This document shows, piece after piece, positions 1-7,919 of a DNA stretch of 64,000 bases (position 1 is its first letter; each line of letters opens with the position of its first letter). The notes under the pieces were generated by a model. It saw nothing but the letters and a program-made list of their open reading frames with translations, was not told where the DNA came from and searched no databases. Source of the stretch: Kribbella soli (GTDB lineage Bacteria > Actinomycetota > Actinomycetes > Propionibacteriales > Kribbellaceae); the NCBI RefSeq assembly GCF_004331345.1, contig NZ_SJJZ01000005.1:372001-436000 (forward strand), given 5' to 3'. Made by a program: the position numbers and the translations under genes.

Positions 1-1303
1 TCAGCAGCACGCTCTGCTCGCGTGGATCGCTGCCCGCCGCCTCGGCGTACCCGTCGCAGAAGGCCTGCTGGTTGCGGGTCACCCACTCCGCCGCGCGGTA
101 CGCGATCTGCTGGTCGCCCTGGTGATCGGCCAGCAGCGACCGGGCCGCGTAGTCGAACGAGCGCAGCATCCCGGCGATGTCCTTCACCTCGGTGTCCAGC
201 GCCCGCCGCTCGACCAGTGATTTGGCCGGCTCGCCCTCGAAGTCGATCAGCTTCCAGCCGTCGATGGTCCGCAGCACCTGACCGAGATGGAAGTCGCCGT
301 GGATCCGCTGCACCGTTACGGGCTGGTCGTACGCCGCCAGCGCGTCGAACGCCCGCGCCAGTCCGTCGGCGTACCGCGCGAGCTCCGGGATCGCAGCAGC
401 GGCCTTGTCGAGCCGGCGACGCATCGCGTTCGCGTGCTCGACCAGCTTGGCCGGCTCCCAGATGTCGGTGCCGAGCGCCTTCGCCAGCTCGGAGTGCACC
501 TGCGCCGTGCTCGCGCCGAGCCGGTGCGACTCGGCGGCGAAGTCACCGCCGACCTCCTCGGCGTGCAGGTCGGCCTCGGCGTACAGGTCCCGCACCGACG
601 AGGTCGCGAACGTCCAGCCGTCGGTCGCGTTCTTCTGGAACGCCGTCATCATCGCCAGCTCGCCGCTGTCGGTGCCGCCGCCCGCGCGCGGCCACCGACC
701 ACGCGCGGACCCCAGCACCTCCGGGACCAGTTCGGACCCGGCCTCGGTGAGCGCCGACTCGATCTCGACCCCGGGGTTGCTCCCGGGCTCGAGCCGGCGG
801 AACACCTTCAACAGTGCGACGTCGCTGAACACCAGCGACGTATTGCTCTGCTCGACCGTGAGGACCAGCGACTGCGCGTCCTCCGGTACCTCGATCGAGC
901 CTTCCGGAGCCTGGACGGGATGGAACTCCAGCCCGTCCAGATTCCGTCCGTGCGTGAGCCCGTCCAGCCAGTACGGCGTCGCTTCCTTGTCGTGCAGAGC
1001 GTCGTACACCCAGACCTCGGTGTCGCCGAGGTCCGGTTCGGTCCACTCACCGACCAGCGCGTGGCCGAGGTTCTCGACCGGTGCGCGGTGGTAGCTGAGC
1101 GGTAGCTGGTACACCCGGATCGGGGATTCCGCCCCGGGTGGCCCCGCACAGTAGACGAACCCGATCCGGACCGCCGGCCAGGCGTCCGCGTCGGACAGCC
1201 ACGTCGAGGTGGCCACCGCTTCGACGTGAACGTCGTGTCCCTTCTCGCCGAACCACCTCTGGCTCGCGCAGAAGGACTGGACCTGGTCCAGATGGGAAGT
1301 CAC
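1..1303 (-). CDS. mak: Maltokinase, 3'-truncated by window edge
   Basis: Phosphorylates maltose to maltose-1-phosphate with ATP, feeding GlgE. The reading frame starts with GTG at 1303, immediately after the TAA stop of treS (zero spacing), and stays open for 434 codons to the window edge; family members are about 450 residues, so only the last few residues are missing. The C-terminal half carries the aminoglycoside-phosphotransferase-like signature HGDFHLGQ (catalytic Asp at about residue 337) and the metal-binding LIDFEGEP. The N-terminal segment contains QRWFGEKG, typical of the maltokinase cap. Coupling to treS is the usual arrangement for this pathway (family knowledge). Several overlapping open frames on both strands here are Arg-rich shadows. 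Confidence 0.93.
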   Translation of the reverse strand, partial: MTSHLDQVQSFCASQRWFGEKGHDVHVEAVATSTWLSDADAWPAVRIGFVYCAGPPGAESPIRVYQLPLSYHRAPVENLGHALVGEWTEPDLGDTEVWVYDALHDKEATPYWLDGLTHGRNLDGLEFHPVQAPEGSIEVPEDAQSLVLTVEQSNTSLVFSDVALLKVFRRLEPGSNPGVEIESALTEAGSELVPEVLGSARGRWPRAGGGTDSGELAMMTAFQKNATDGWTFATSSVRDLYAEADLHAEEVGGDFAAESHRLGASTAQVHSELAKALGTDIWEPAKLVEHANAMRRRLDKAAAAIPELARYADGLARAFDALAAYDQPVTVQRIHGDFHLGQVLRTIDGWKLIDFEGEPAKSLVERRALDTEVKDIAGMLRSFDYAARSLLADHQGDQQIAYRAAEWVTRNQQAFCDGYAEAAGSDPREQSVLL

Positions 1304-3025
1304 TTAAATGCTCTCCTCGTGGTCTTCCGGCCTCGCCACCGGCAGCCGGAACCAGTAGAAACCGTGCGCGCCGAGGGTCAGAAGGTAGGGCAACTCACCG
1401 ATGGTGGGGAAGTGCACGCCGCCGAGCAGTTCGATCGGCTCCACGCCCTGCCACTGCCGCAGGTCCAGCTCGATCGGCTGCGGGAACCTCGACAGGTTGT
1501 TCACGCACAGCACCATGTCGTCGCCGAACTCCCGGACGTACGACAGCACGCTCGGGTTGGAGCCGCCCAGGTCGGTGAAGGTGCCCATACCGAACGACGG
1601 ATGCTGCTTACGGGTCTGGATCATCCGCCGGGTCCAGTGCAGCAGCGACGAGGCGTTCTCCATCTCGGCCTCGACGTTCACCGCCTGGAAACCGTAGACC
1701 GGGTCCATGATCACCGGCAGGCTGAGCTTGCCCGGTGTCGCGGTCGAGAACGAGGCGTTGCGGTCCGGGGACCACTGCATCGGGGTCCGGACGCCGTCCC
1801 GGTCGCCCAGCCAGATGTTGTCGCCCATACCGATCTCGTCGCCGTAGTACAGGATCGGGGAGCCGGGCAGGCTGAGCAGCAGCGCCGTGAACAACTCCAT
1901 CTTGTTGGTGTCGTTGTCCAGCAGCGGAGCGAGCCGGCGGCGGATGCCGATGTTGGCCTTCATCCGCGGGTCCTGCGCGTACTCGCCCCACATGTAGTCG
2001 CGCTCTTCGTCGCTGACCATCTCGAGGGTGAGCTCGTCGTGGTTGCGCAGGAATATGCCCCACTGGCAGGTGCCCGGGATCTCCGGCGTCTGGGCCAGGA
2101 TCTCGGAGATCGGGAACCGCGACTCCCGCCGGACGCCCATGAAGATCCGCGGCATCACCGGGAAGTGGAACGCCATCTGGCACTCGTCGCCGCCGGAGTC
2201 CCGGTCGCCGAAGTACTCGACCACGTCGGCCGGCCACTGGTTCGCCTCGCAGAGCAGGACGCGGTCCTCGTAGTTCGCGTCCACCTCCTTGCGGACCCGC
2301 TTCAGGAACTCGTGGGTACGCGGGAGGTTCTCGCAGTTCGTGCCGTCGACCTCGAACAGGTACGGCACGGCGTCCAGCCGGAAACCGTCGACGCCCAGGT
2401 CCAGCCAGAACTTCAGCGCCTCGATCATCGCGTCGCCGACGGCCGGGTTCTCGAAGTTCAGGTCCGGCTGGTTCGAGTAGAACCGGTGCCAGAAGTACTG
2501 GCCGCGCACCGGGTCCCAGGTCCAGTTCGAGGACTCGGTGTCGACGAAGATGATGCGCGCGTCGGCGTACTTCTCGTCGGTGTCGGACCACACGTAGAAG
2601 TCGCCGTACGGACCCTCGGGGTCCTCCCGCGACGCCTGGAACCAGGGGTGCTGGTCCGAGGTGTGGTTCATCACGAAGTCGACGATCACCCGGATGCCGC
2701 GGGCGTGCGCCTGCTGCAGGAACTCCGCGAAGTCGGCGACCGTGCCGATCTCCGGCATCACCTCGGTGTAGTGCGAGATGTCGTAGCCGCCGTCGCGCAG
2801 CGGCGACGGGTAGAAGGGAGGTAACCAGAGGCAGTCGACGCCGAGCCACTCGAGATAGTCGAGTTTCTCGGTCAGGCCTTGCAGGTCGCCGATGCCGTCG
2901 GCGTTCGAGTCCTTGAAGGACCGCACGAGGACCTCGTAGAAGACGGCCCGCTTGAACCACAGCGGGTCACTCTTCGTCAGTCCGTGGTGCTGCTCCGGCA
3001 GCATGTCGGTCACGCTCACCTCCAT
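1304..3025 (-). CDS. treS: Trehalose synthase (maltose alpha-D-glucosyltransferase)
   Basis: GH13 enzyme interconverting trehalose and maltose. The 573 residues contain the GH13 regions in order: VDFVMNHTS, the nucleophile Asp218 in VDGFRLDAV, the acid/base Glu260 in LLCEANQ, and the HD pair in RNHDEL. Length fits the mycobacterial enzyme (about 590). The longest start is ATG at 3025, with GGAG six bases upstream; a GTG five codons downstream has its own GGAGG, so the true start may be slightly internal. Directly coupled to the maltokinase gene, so maltose made by TreS can be phosphorylated and passed to GlgE (14565-16553). Confidence 0.95.
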   Translation of the reverse strand: MEVSVTDMLPEQHHGLTKSDPLWFKRAVFYEVLVRSFKDSNADGIGDLQGLTEKLDYLEWLGVDCLWLPPFYPSPLRDGGYDISHYTEVMPEIGTVADFAEFLQQAHARGIRVIVDFVMNHTSDQHPWFQASREDPEGPYGDFYVWSDTDEKYADARIIFVDTESSNWTWDPVRGQYFWHRFYSNQPDLNFENPAVGDAMIEALKFWLDLGVDGFRLDAVPYLFEVDGTNCENLPRTHEFLKRVRKEVDANYEDRVLLCEANQWPADVVEYFGDRDSGGDECQMAFHFPVMPRIFMGVRRESRFPISEILAQTPEIPGTCQWGIFLRNHDELTLEMVSDEERDYMWGEYAQDPRMKANIGIRRRLAPLLDNDTNKMELFTALLLSLPGSPILYYGDEIGMGDNIWLGDRDGVRTPMQWSPDRNASFSTATPGKLSLPVIMDPVYGFQAVNVEAEMENASSLLHWTRRMIQTRKQHPSFGMGTFTDLGGSNPSVLSYVREFGDDMVLCVNNLSRFPQPIELDLRQWQGVEPIELLGGVHFPTIGELPYLLTLGAHGFYWFRLPVARPEDHEESI

Positions 3026-3216
3026 CAGGTGTCTCCAAACCTAGGATCCCGTACCCCGTTCGGGCGCACCTAAAAGGGGAGGGCAGTGCGAAAAGCCCGG
3101 ACAACTCCCGGGGGTACAGCGGTGATGTGGTGACGCCGTCGGCCGGACGGGTCCGCAAGGCGTTCCGCACAGTCTGGCGGCCCTTTGCCAGTACAAGCAA
3201 ATAGGCTCGCTCGCAC

Positions 3217-3408
3217 TCAGCGGCGACGGCCCTCGTTCTGCCGTTCGGACGAGGGCGGCTTGCCCCGCCCACCCCGCCCGCGCCAGGCCCGCGGCCGCCG
3301 GCGAACGGCGCCACGCGCGTCCGCCACGCCTTCACGCGGGTCGGTGGTCTGCTCGTCCGGAGTGATGATCCGGTCCGGCTCGAGGGGTTCCGACGACTCC
3401 GATTCCAT
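3217..3408 (-). CDS. Small hypothetical protein, doubtful
   Basis: A 63-residue frame with an acidic N-terminus (MESESSEPLEPD) and a strongly basic Arg/Gly-rich C-terminus; no family recognised. In favour: a GGGAGAGG ribosome-binding site just upstream of the ATG and a sensible acidic start unlike the usual Arg-only shadows. Against: short length and low complexity at the end. It is the only plausible gene in the 460-base stretch 3026-3487 between treS and hicA. The rest of that stretch (3026-3216, 3409-3487) shows no clear gene or promoter, only GC-rich partial inverted repeats. Confidence 0.35.
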   Translation of the reverse strand: MESESSEPLEPDRIITPDEQTTDPREGVADARGAVRRRPRAWRGRGGRGKPPSSERQNEGRRR

Positions 3409-3487
3409 CGGCCTCTCCCAGTGCTCAGAGATGGCCCGGCCGACCCCGGGGGCCGGCCGGACAGGTTATCTGCGTCTCGATATCTGC

Positions 3488-3850
3488 TTATCTGCCGTCT
3501 AGGCCGGAGGCGCCGCGGGCCGCGCTCTTGCCGGCCTGCTGATTCGGCGTGGCGGCCGGCTGGTTCTGCGTGCCGGACCCGCCTACCTGGGCGCTGCCAG
3601 GACGCGCGACGCCGTCGTTCGCGAGCCGCTTCACCTGATCGGCGTCCGGCACGGCCCTCGGCTTGGACTTCTTGAGGCCGGCCTGCTTCATGATGCTGCT
3701 CCAGGTACCGGTCTTGATTTCTTTGTGCTTCGGCACGGTGACCGTCTTGCCGCTGGAGTTCTTGTACGTGATGTGGCTGCCGTTCTGCCTGGACGGCGTG
3801 TAGCCGGCGTCCTTGAGGTCCTTGTCCGCGTCGCGGAACTTCTTCGGCAT
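3488..3850 (-). CDS. hicA: HicA-like mRNA interferase toxin with C-terminal extension
   Basis: The first ~60 residues match the HicA fold (dsRBD-like ribonuclease): a basic start, GYTPSRQNGSHITYKN with the catalytic His in GSH, then VTVPKHKEIKTGTW and an SIMKQAGL helix. HicA proteins are usually 60-80 residues; this one has about 55 additional residues, low-complexity and rich in Ala/Gly/Gln/Asn (AATPNQQAGKSAA). The ATG overlaps the TAA of the upstream hicB (sequence TAATG), so translation is coupled. The pair is in antitoxin-first order. Whether the tail is functional or a read-through product is unknown. Confidence 0.8.
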   Translation of the reverse strand: MPKKFRDADKDLKDAGYTPSRQNGSHITYKNSSGKTVTVPKHKEIKTGTWSSIMKQAGLKKSKPRAVPDADQVKRLANDGVARPGSAQVGGSGTQNQPAATPNQQAGKSAARGASGLDGR

Positions 3851-4062
3851 TACGGAACCTCGACCGTCACGACGAGCTGCTCGGGAACACCGACCTCTTC
3901 GGCCAGCAACTGGAGCGCCGACTTGAGATCTTCGATGGCCTCCTCGCGGGTCTCACCCTCACCGTTGGCGAACGCGTCCGGCGTCAGCGCCGCCGACGCG
4001 GTCCAGCCGCCGTCTTCAGTGTCCTCGGCGATAACGAAAGGAACTGTGATGTCACGCTGCAC
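3850..4062 (-). CDS. hicB: HicB-like antitoxin
   Basis: A 70-residue protein with the HicB partial RNase H-like fold signature: a beta strand VPFVIAEDTEDGGWTASA, then LTPDAFANGEGETREEAIEDLKSAL. It is expected to bind and neutralise the HicA encoded by the overlapping downstream gene. Start is GTG at 4062, supported by a strong AGGAGG four bases upstream. It has no C-terminal DNA-binding domain (HicB proteins are often longer, with an RHH or HTH), so autoregulation would need another factor. Clearly paralogous to the gene at 4113-4328. Confidence 0.85.
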   Translation of the reverse strand: MQRDITVPFVIAEDTEDGGWTASAALTPDAFANGEGETREEAIEDLKSALQLLAEEVGVPEQLVVTVEVP

Positions 4063-4112
4063 TACGCCTCCTGGTTACTCAGTGTTGTCGAGATCGTAGA
4101 ACCGGGGCGGGG

Positions 4113-4328
4113 TCAGTTCTCCGGGACGTCCACGTCCACGACGAGTTGTTCGGGGGCGCCGGAATCGGCCACCACGCGGGCGATCTGGACGCGGAGGTCG
4201 TCGAGGGACGCCTCGCGGGTCTCGCCCTCGCCGGAGACGAAGATGTCCGGGGTGAGCGCCGCCTCGGCGATCCAGGTGCCGTCCTCGTCCTGGCCGACGA
4301 TGAAGGGAAGGTGGAGCTGGCGTCGCAC
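4113..4328 (-). CDS. Orphan HicB-like protein
   Basis: 71 residues, collinear with the neighbouring HicB over its whole length: LPFIVGQDEDGTWIAEAALTPD, then SGEGETREASLDDLR and PEQLVVDVDVP near the end. The shared GEGETRE and PEQLVV segments show a tandem duplication. No HicA-like toxin gene is paired directly with it; the next gene downstream is the second hicB. Start GTG at 4328 with GGGAGA upstream, 14 bases after the stop of the arfC-like gene, so probably in the same transcript. It could be a spare antitoxin or a diverged small protein. Confidence 0.75.
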   Translation of the reverse strand: MRRQLHLPFIVGQDEDGTWIAEAALTPDIFVSGEGETREASLDDLRVQIARVVADSGAPEQLVVDVDVPEN

Positions 4329-4342
4329 GGTCTCTCCCGGGG

Positions 4343-4990
4343 TCAGTCGCGCGGGTCCGCGGCCTTGCGCGGACGACGGGTGTACTTGGTGAAGCCGGCT
4401 CGCTCGGCGTCGGCCTCGGTGCGGAACCAGACCTCCGGCTTGGTGCGGCCGTAGTACGGCGAATCGGGCGTGTGGAACAGCATCGACTGCGCGTTCCCCT
4501 TGATCGTGAACCCGTCCGGCGGCCCCTGATGCGGCACCGCGTCGGCCGACCCCTCGCCGTACCGTCCTGCCCGTACGTCGGCGGGCGCTTCCGGAGCCGT
4601 GTCAGCGGTCGGCTGGATGTGGTCGAACAGCGTCGCCTCCCCATCCATCAACTGCGAGAACACCGGCCGCCCAACCTCCCCACCCGAATCCGCGGGAGCT
4701 TCCGGAGCGGGTGCCACGGGTGGTGGAGGAGCCGCGGATGCCGCGGGTGGTGGGGTAGGCGCCGGAGCGGGGTCGGGCTCGGCTGGTGCGGGTGCTGGGG
4801 GAGCGGGGGAGGCCGTGGGTTTGGGCGCGGTGGTGGTGCCGGCAACGGGCTCGGGTGGGGTCGGCTGTGGGGCGGGGGTGGGGAGTGCGGGGGGGGGGCG
4901 GCGGCGGTCCAGGAGGCGCCAGGTGATGGCTGCGCCGACCAAGAACGCGAGGAGGGAGCCCAGCCAGTTGTCGCGTAGCAGCCAGCTCAT
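4343..4990 (-). CDS. ArfC-like membrane protein with sunset domain
   Basis: 215 residues. An N-terminal transmembrane segment (about residues 10-27) is followed by a ~100-residue Pro/Ala-rich spacer, then a globular C-terminus containing FTIKGNAQSMLFHTPDSPYY and PEVWFRTEADAERAGF. This C-terminal pattern is the 'sunset domain' often found in actinobacterial ArfC-type channel accessory proteins (family knowledge from memory). The ATG overlaps the stop of the upstream 38-residue membrane protein (TGATG). Role inferred: a membrane-tethered accessory protein acting with the ArfA-like OmpA protein. Confidence 0.75.
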   Translation of the reverse strand: MSWLLRDNWLGSLLAFLVGAAITWRLLDRRRPPPALPTPAPQPTPPEPVAGTTTAPKPTASPAPPAPAPAEPDPAPAPTPPPAASAAPPPPVAPAPEAPADSGGEVGRPVFSQLMDGEATLFDHIQPTADTAPEAPADVRAGRYGEGSADAVPHQGPPDGFTIKGNAQSMLFHTPDSPYYGRTKPEVWFRTEADAERAGFTKYTRRPRKAADPRD

Positions 4991-5106
4991 CAGCGCGCCC
5001 CTCCGGCCGAGTGGCGGACGAGTCTGTGCACCAGCCAGGCGGCCGCGCTGCCCAGCACGAACGCGACCAGCAGCAGAATCCAGGTCTCGGCGATCAGCCA
5101 GCTCAT
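4990..5106 (-). CDS. ArfB-like 38-residue membrane protein
   Basis: A very short frame (MSWLIAETWILLLVAFVLG...) that is one hydrophobic helix followed by a basic tail (HRLVRHSAGGAR). Its start is one base after the TGA of the OmpA-family gene, and its own stop overlaps the ATG of the ArfC-like gene. The next gene also begins with MSWL followed by a hydrophobic helix, so the two N-termini look related. Position and size correspond to ArfB in the mycobacterial arfA-arfB-arfC operon. Easily missed by gene callers because of its length. Confidence 0.7.
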   Translation of the reverse strand: MSWLIAETWILLLVAFVLGSAAAWLVHRLVRHSAGGAR

Positions 5107-5107
5107 T

Positions 5108-6211
5108 TCAATTCCCCTGCACTACTCGGATCTCGGCGCGGCGGTTCGCGACCCGCCCGGCGCCGGTGGCGTTGGATGCGATCGGGAACGCCTCGCCGTA
5201 CCCGTGCGCGAGGATGCGGTCCGCGCCGACCCCGAGCCGCACCAGTTCGGCCTTCAGCGCGGCGGCCCGGCGCTCGGACAGCGGCAGGCTGGTCGCGGGC
5301 GAGCCGAGGTCGTCGGTGTGACCGGCCACCTCGACGCGCACCGTCGTACACGACTTGAGGACGGCGGCGGCCTTCAGCACGGCCGGCTTCGACGCGTCGT
5401 TCACGATCGACGTACCGGACAGGAAGTTGATCGGGTACTGCCGGCTGAACTGGGCCAGCCGGCTCGGGAAGGTACGGCACGGCTCGCTGACCGCGCTCTT
5501 CGGCGGCGCCGGGAGCGTCAGTTCGTCCGCGATCACCGCGCCCGGAACGGCTGTCGCGGCGGCCCGGCCGATCGTCGCCTTGGTCGCCTGGTCCGGTACC
5601 TGACCGGACAGCGTCACGGTCTCCCCGTCGTACCGCACCGAGGCGTCACCACCGCCGATCGCCAGTGCCCGCAACAGCGCGGACACCGTCGACGCCTCGG
5701 CGAGCCCGTTCGCGGCGTCGATCGTCGTGCGGTCGTCGTACTCACGGCCCTCGCCGAGCACCTGCTCGACCTCAGCCGCGATCGCGTCCTTGACCGCCTG
5801 GCTCCGCACCGGCGCCTGGACCCGGATCGACCGGTCCGTCCGCCCGACCTCGAACGCCGGTACGTCGGACTGCGCCGGCGTACTGCTGCTGGTCGGAGCA
5901 GGTGTCGGCGTTGCGCCGGCCGCCTGCCCGTTCACGAGCTCGACGGACCGTACGCCGTCGACGCCGGAGACAATGTCCCGGACCACCGCCGGGTCCACTC
6001 CGGACGGCACGCTGACGCGCGCGTTCCGGCCGTCGAAGTCGACGCTGCCGGTCTCGATACCGCGGGCCTTCAGTGCGGCTGTCGTGCGTTCGCGGAGGTC
6101 GTCTTCGGTAGTGCCGGCCCTGGCGGGAATCAGCACAGCCGTCAGCAGTACAGGGACTGCGAGGGCCGCGAGCAACCAGATGACGAGCGGCCGTCGAACG
6201 AGACCGGGCAC
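5108..6211 (-). CDS. ArfA-like OmpA-family protein with BON domains
   Basis: 367 residues from GTG at 6211, chosen because GGAGGA lies just upstream; a longer in-frame ATG at 6346 has no ribosome-binding site and adds an unrelated N-terminus. Features in order: transmembrane anchor (about residues 8-28), BON-like repeats (DDLRERTTAALKARGI and SVRYDGETVTLSGQVPD), then a C-terminal OmpA/MotB peptidoglycan-binding domain with AGHTDDLGSP, LPLSERRAAALK and NRRAEIRV. Same architecture as M. tuberculosis ArfA (OmpATb), a pore-associated protein linked to acid adaptation. First gene of the arfABC-like unit. Confidence 0.85.
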   Translation of the reverse strand: MPGLVRRPLVIWLLAALAVPVLLTAVLIPARAGTTEDDLRERTTAALKARGIETGSVDFDGRNARVSVPSGVDPAVVRDIVSGVDGVRSVELVNGQAAGATPTPAPTSSSTPAQSDVPAFEVGRTDRSIRVQAPVRSQAVKDAIAAEVEQVLGEGREYDDRTTIDAANGLAEASTVSALLRALAIGGGDASVRYDGETVTLSGQVPDQATKATIGRAAATAVPGAVIADELTLPAPPKSAVSEPCRTFPSRLAQFSRQYPINFLSGTSIVNDASKPAVLKAAAVLKSCTTVRVEVAGHTDDLGSPATSLPLSERRAAALKAELVRLGVGADRILAHGYGEAFPIASNATGAGRVANRRAEIRVVQGN

Positions 6212-6439
6212 TGTTCCTCCGTGGATGCGGTCAGAGTGACCGTGCGGCAGGAGACTACTCCGCCTGGCGGGCCGATCGCACACCTGTCCGGGGAGCGTCG
6301 CGAGGTTTTGCCAAGGTTTGCCTGTCCTGTCTCGGACAGGACGCATATGTGCCAGCCCGCTGCGCCCCGAATCACTTGACTTAGTTCGCGCCGTAAACCG
6401 TACTTAGGTCCTGCCGGTTCGACTGGGAGGGGCGAGCTT

Positions 6440-7027
6440 GTGATGCCGATCGAGAGGCCGTCCGATTCGTCATTGATCATCGGCGTGGCCGCGTCCACGG
6501 CCGAACGAGTACACCTGGCCCGCCTGCTGGGCGGCGCCGACGCGCTGCTGCTGGTCTCGAACGCCGACCAGGCGCGCGCCTTCCTGGAGCTCACGGGAGT
6601 CACGGTCGCGCCGAGCGCGGCAATCAGTGCAGCAGGCGGCGTACCGGCTGTGCCGACTGGGCTGCCTGTGCCGGCTGGGCCGACCGTCGCGGCGGCCGTG
6701 GAGCGCCGGATGCAGGCGGTGCGTGAACCCGAGCCGGTCGCCGAGCTACGCCTGGACGTCGACCGCCGGGTGGTCCGGTGGAAGGACCGCGAGATGCCGC
6801 TGACCCGGCTGGAGCACGACTTCCTGCACTGCCTGGTCGCCGAACCCGGCCGGGTGTGGACGTACCAGCGCCTGCACCACGCGGTCTGGGGCAACGAGCA
6901 CCTCGGCCACGGTTCGCACATCCACTCGGTCGTCAAACGCCTCCGCCAAAAACTCACCAACCTCGGCGCCACGGTAACCATCCACGCCGTCCGCGGCGTC
7001 GGCTTCCACCTCCTCCCCACCACCTAG
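6440..7027 (+). CDS. Winged-helix regulator with degenerate N-terminal domain
   Basis: 195 residues. The C-terminal ~95 form an OmpR/PhoB-type winged helix: EMPLTRLEHDFLHCLVAEPG, VWTYQRLHHAVWG, then HIHSVVKRLRQKL (recognition helix) and VRGVGFHL (wing). The N-terminal ~50 residues (LIIGVAASTAERVHLARLLG, then ALLLVSNADQAR) look like a shortened Rossmann or pseudo-receiver fold with no phosphoacceptor Asp, joined by a Pro/Ala linker. Start GTG at 6440, directly followed by ATG; GGGAGG lies upstream. Paralogue of the gene at 12587-13195. Divergent from arfA. Confidence 0.85.
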   Translation: MMPIERPSDSSLIIGVAASTAERVHLARLLGGADALLLVSNADQARAFLELTGVTVAPSAAISAAGGVPAVPTGLPVPAGPTVAAAVERRMQAVREPEPVAELRLDVDRRVVRWKDREMPLTRLEHDFLHCLVAEPGRVWTYQRLHHAVWGNEHLGHGSHIHSVVKRLRQKLTNLGATVTIHAVRGVGFHLLPTT

Positions 7028-7054
7028 CCGGCGTGCGGTGGGGAATCCAGCAGG

Positions 7055-7798
7055 TCAATCCAGGTTCGCTGCATTCCCCAACCCGATCGGGCACTCGGGG
7101 CCGCACGCGGTGGGGAGGCCTGGCCAGCTCCGCGCGCGGAGGACCGTGGCGACCTGGACCGCGGCACCGCAGGGATCACTCACGATCTGGACGAGGAGGC
7201 CGTGCCCGGGGAGTTGCTGCATCCGGGCCAACTCGGCGAGCAGACGTTGTGGCGTCGTACGGCGCTGACGGCACGCGTCGAGTACGAGCGCCGCCGCATC
7301 GTCCGGGCGGGCCCGTCGACTCGCGACGGTCAGGACAGCGACTTCGAGCCGGACCATCGGCGGCTCCCGCGATTCGAGCACGCGATGAGCGAAGTCGCGA
7401 GTCCGGGTGATGGCTACGCCGGCTTCAGCGCGCAACCTACGCCGGTGCGGTATCTCCAGCCGGATCACATCACTCTCACCTCGATAGATGCCGTACTGCC
7501 GAAGCGCTGTCTCATCGGCGAGTGCTGCCTCCGGCCCGTATGCCAGCCATGCAGCCCACAGCCGCGTCTCCCAGGGCACCGGACCGGAGAAATGCACGTA
7601 TGCCCCGCGGTAGAGCCGCTGAATACGTCCCGCCCGGCACCTGGCCGCGAGTGACCGGTCCGACATCCCCGCCGCGTTCGCCTGTGCCCGGCTGAACGCT
7701 CCTAGCTGCCGTCGCAAAACCTCTTCGAATTCCCGTTCCACCTCAAGAACATGCACCGATCCCCACGCCCAAACGCCCCCAACCTCGCTCCTGTGCAT
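7055..7798 (-). CDS. AbiEi-like protein, truncated C-terminus
   Basis: 247 residues matching the actinobacterial type IV antitoxin AbiEi-like family at the N-terminus: LGAFSRAQANAAGMSDRSLA (winged helix), GRIQRLYRGAYVHFSGP, then TRLWAAWLAYGPEAALADET. Family members usually run to ~290-320 residues with a DUF559-type nuclease-like C-terminus. Here the match fades after about residue 205 (LVQIVSD), and the last 40 residues look like drifted sequence ending right against the winged-helix gene. No AbiEii toxin partner is present. The start may be the internal GTG at 7756. Probably a decaying gene. Confidence 0.6.
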   Translation of the reverse strand: MHRSEVGGVWAWGSVHVLEVEREFEEVLRRQLGAFSRAQANAAGMSDRSLAARCRAGRIQRLYRGAYVHFSGPVPWETRLWAAWLAYGPEAALADETALRQYGIYRGESDVIRLEIPHRRRLRAEAGVAITRTRDFAHRVLESREPPMVRLEVAVLTVASRRARPDDAAALVLDACRQRRTTPQRLLAELARMQQLPGHGLLVQIVSDPCGAAVQVATVLRARSWPGLPTACGPECPIGLGNAANLD

Positions 7799-7870
7799 AA
7801 ATCCAGGGGGTGGGGAGTGCTACCTATCATCCCGGGTGCGGTGGATTCCGCACTCCTTCCGCAAACAGGG

Positions 7871-7905
7871 CTCGGCCCCCGGACCACAGGGGTCCGGGGG
7901 CCGAG
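7871..7905. terminator. Intrinsic terminator hairpin
   Basis: Perfect 15-bp inverted repeat (ctcggcccccggacc and its complement) with a 5-base loop, 15 bases beyond the stop of the subtilase gene on the minus strand. A T-rich tail (TTTCT) follows on the plus strand, and CTGTTTG follows on the minus strand. Confidence 0.85.
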
Positions 7906-7919
7906 TTTCTACTAGGTGC

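Noticed and set aside
3436..3456. GC-rich hairpin beyond hicA (ccggcc / ggccgg)
   Set aside because: Only a 6-bp stem with a 9-base loop and no T-run on the minus strand; too weak to call a terminator.
6324..6342. GTCCTGTC-GACAGGAC hairpin upstream of arfA
   Set aside because: An 8-bp inverted repeat with a 3-base loop in the arfA/winged-helix intergenic region; it shares only the ACAGG/CCTGT core with the 33-bp repeat and may be chance or an operator, with no further support.
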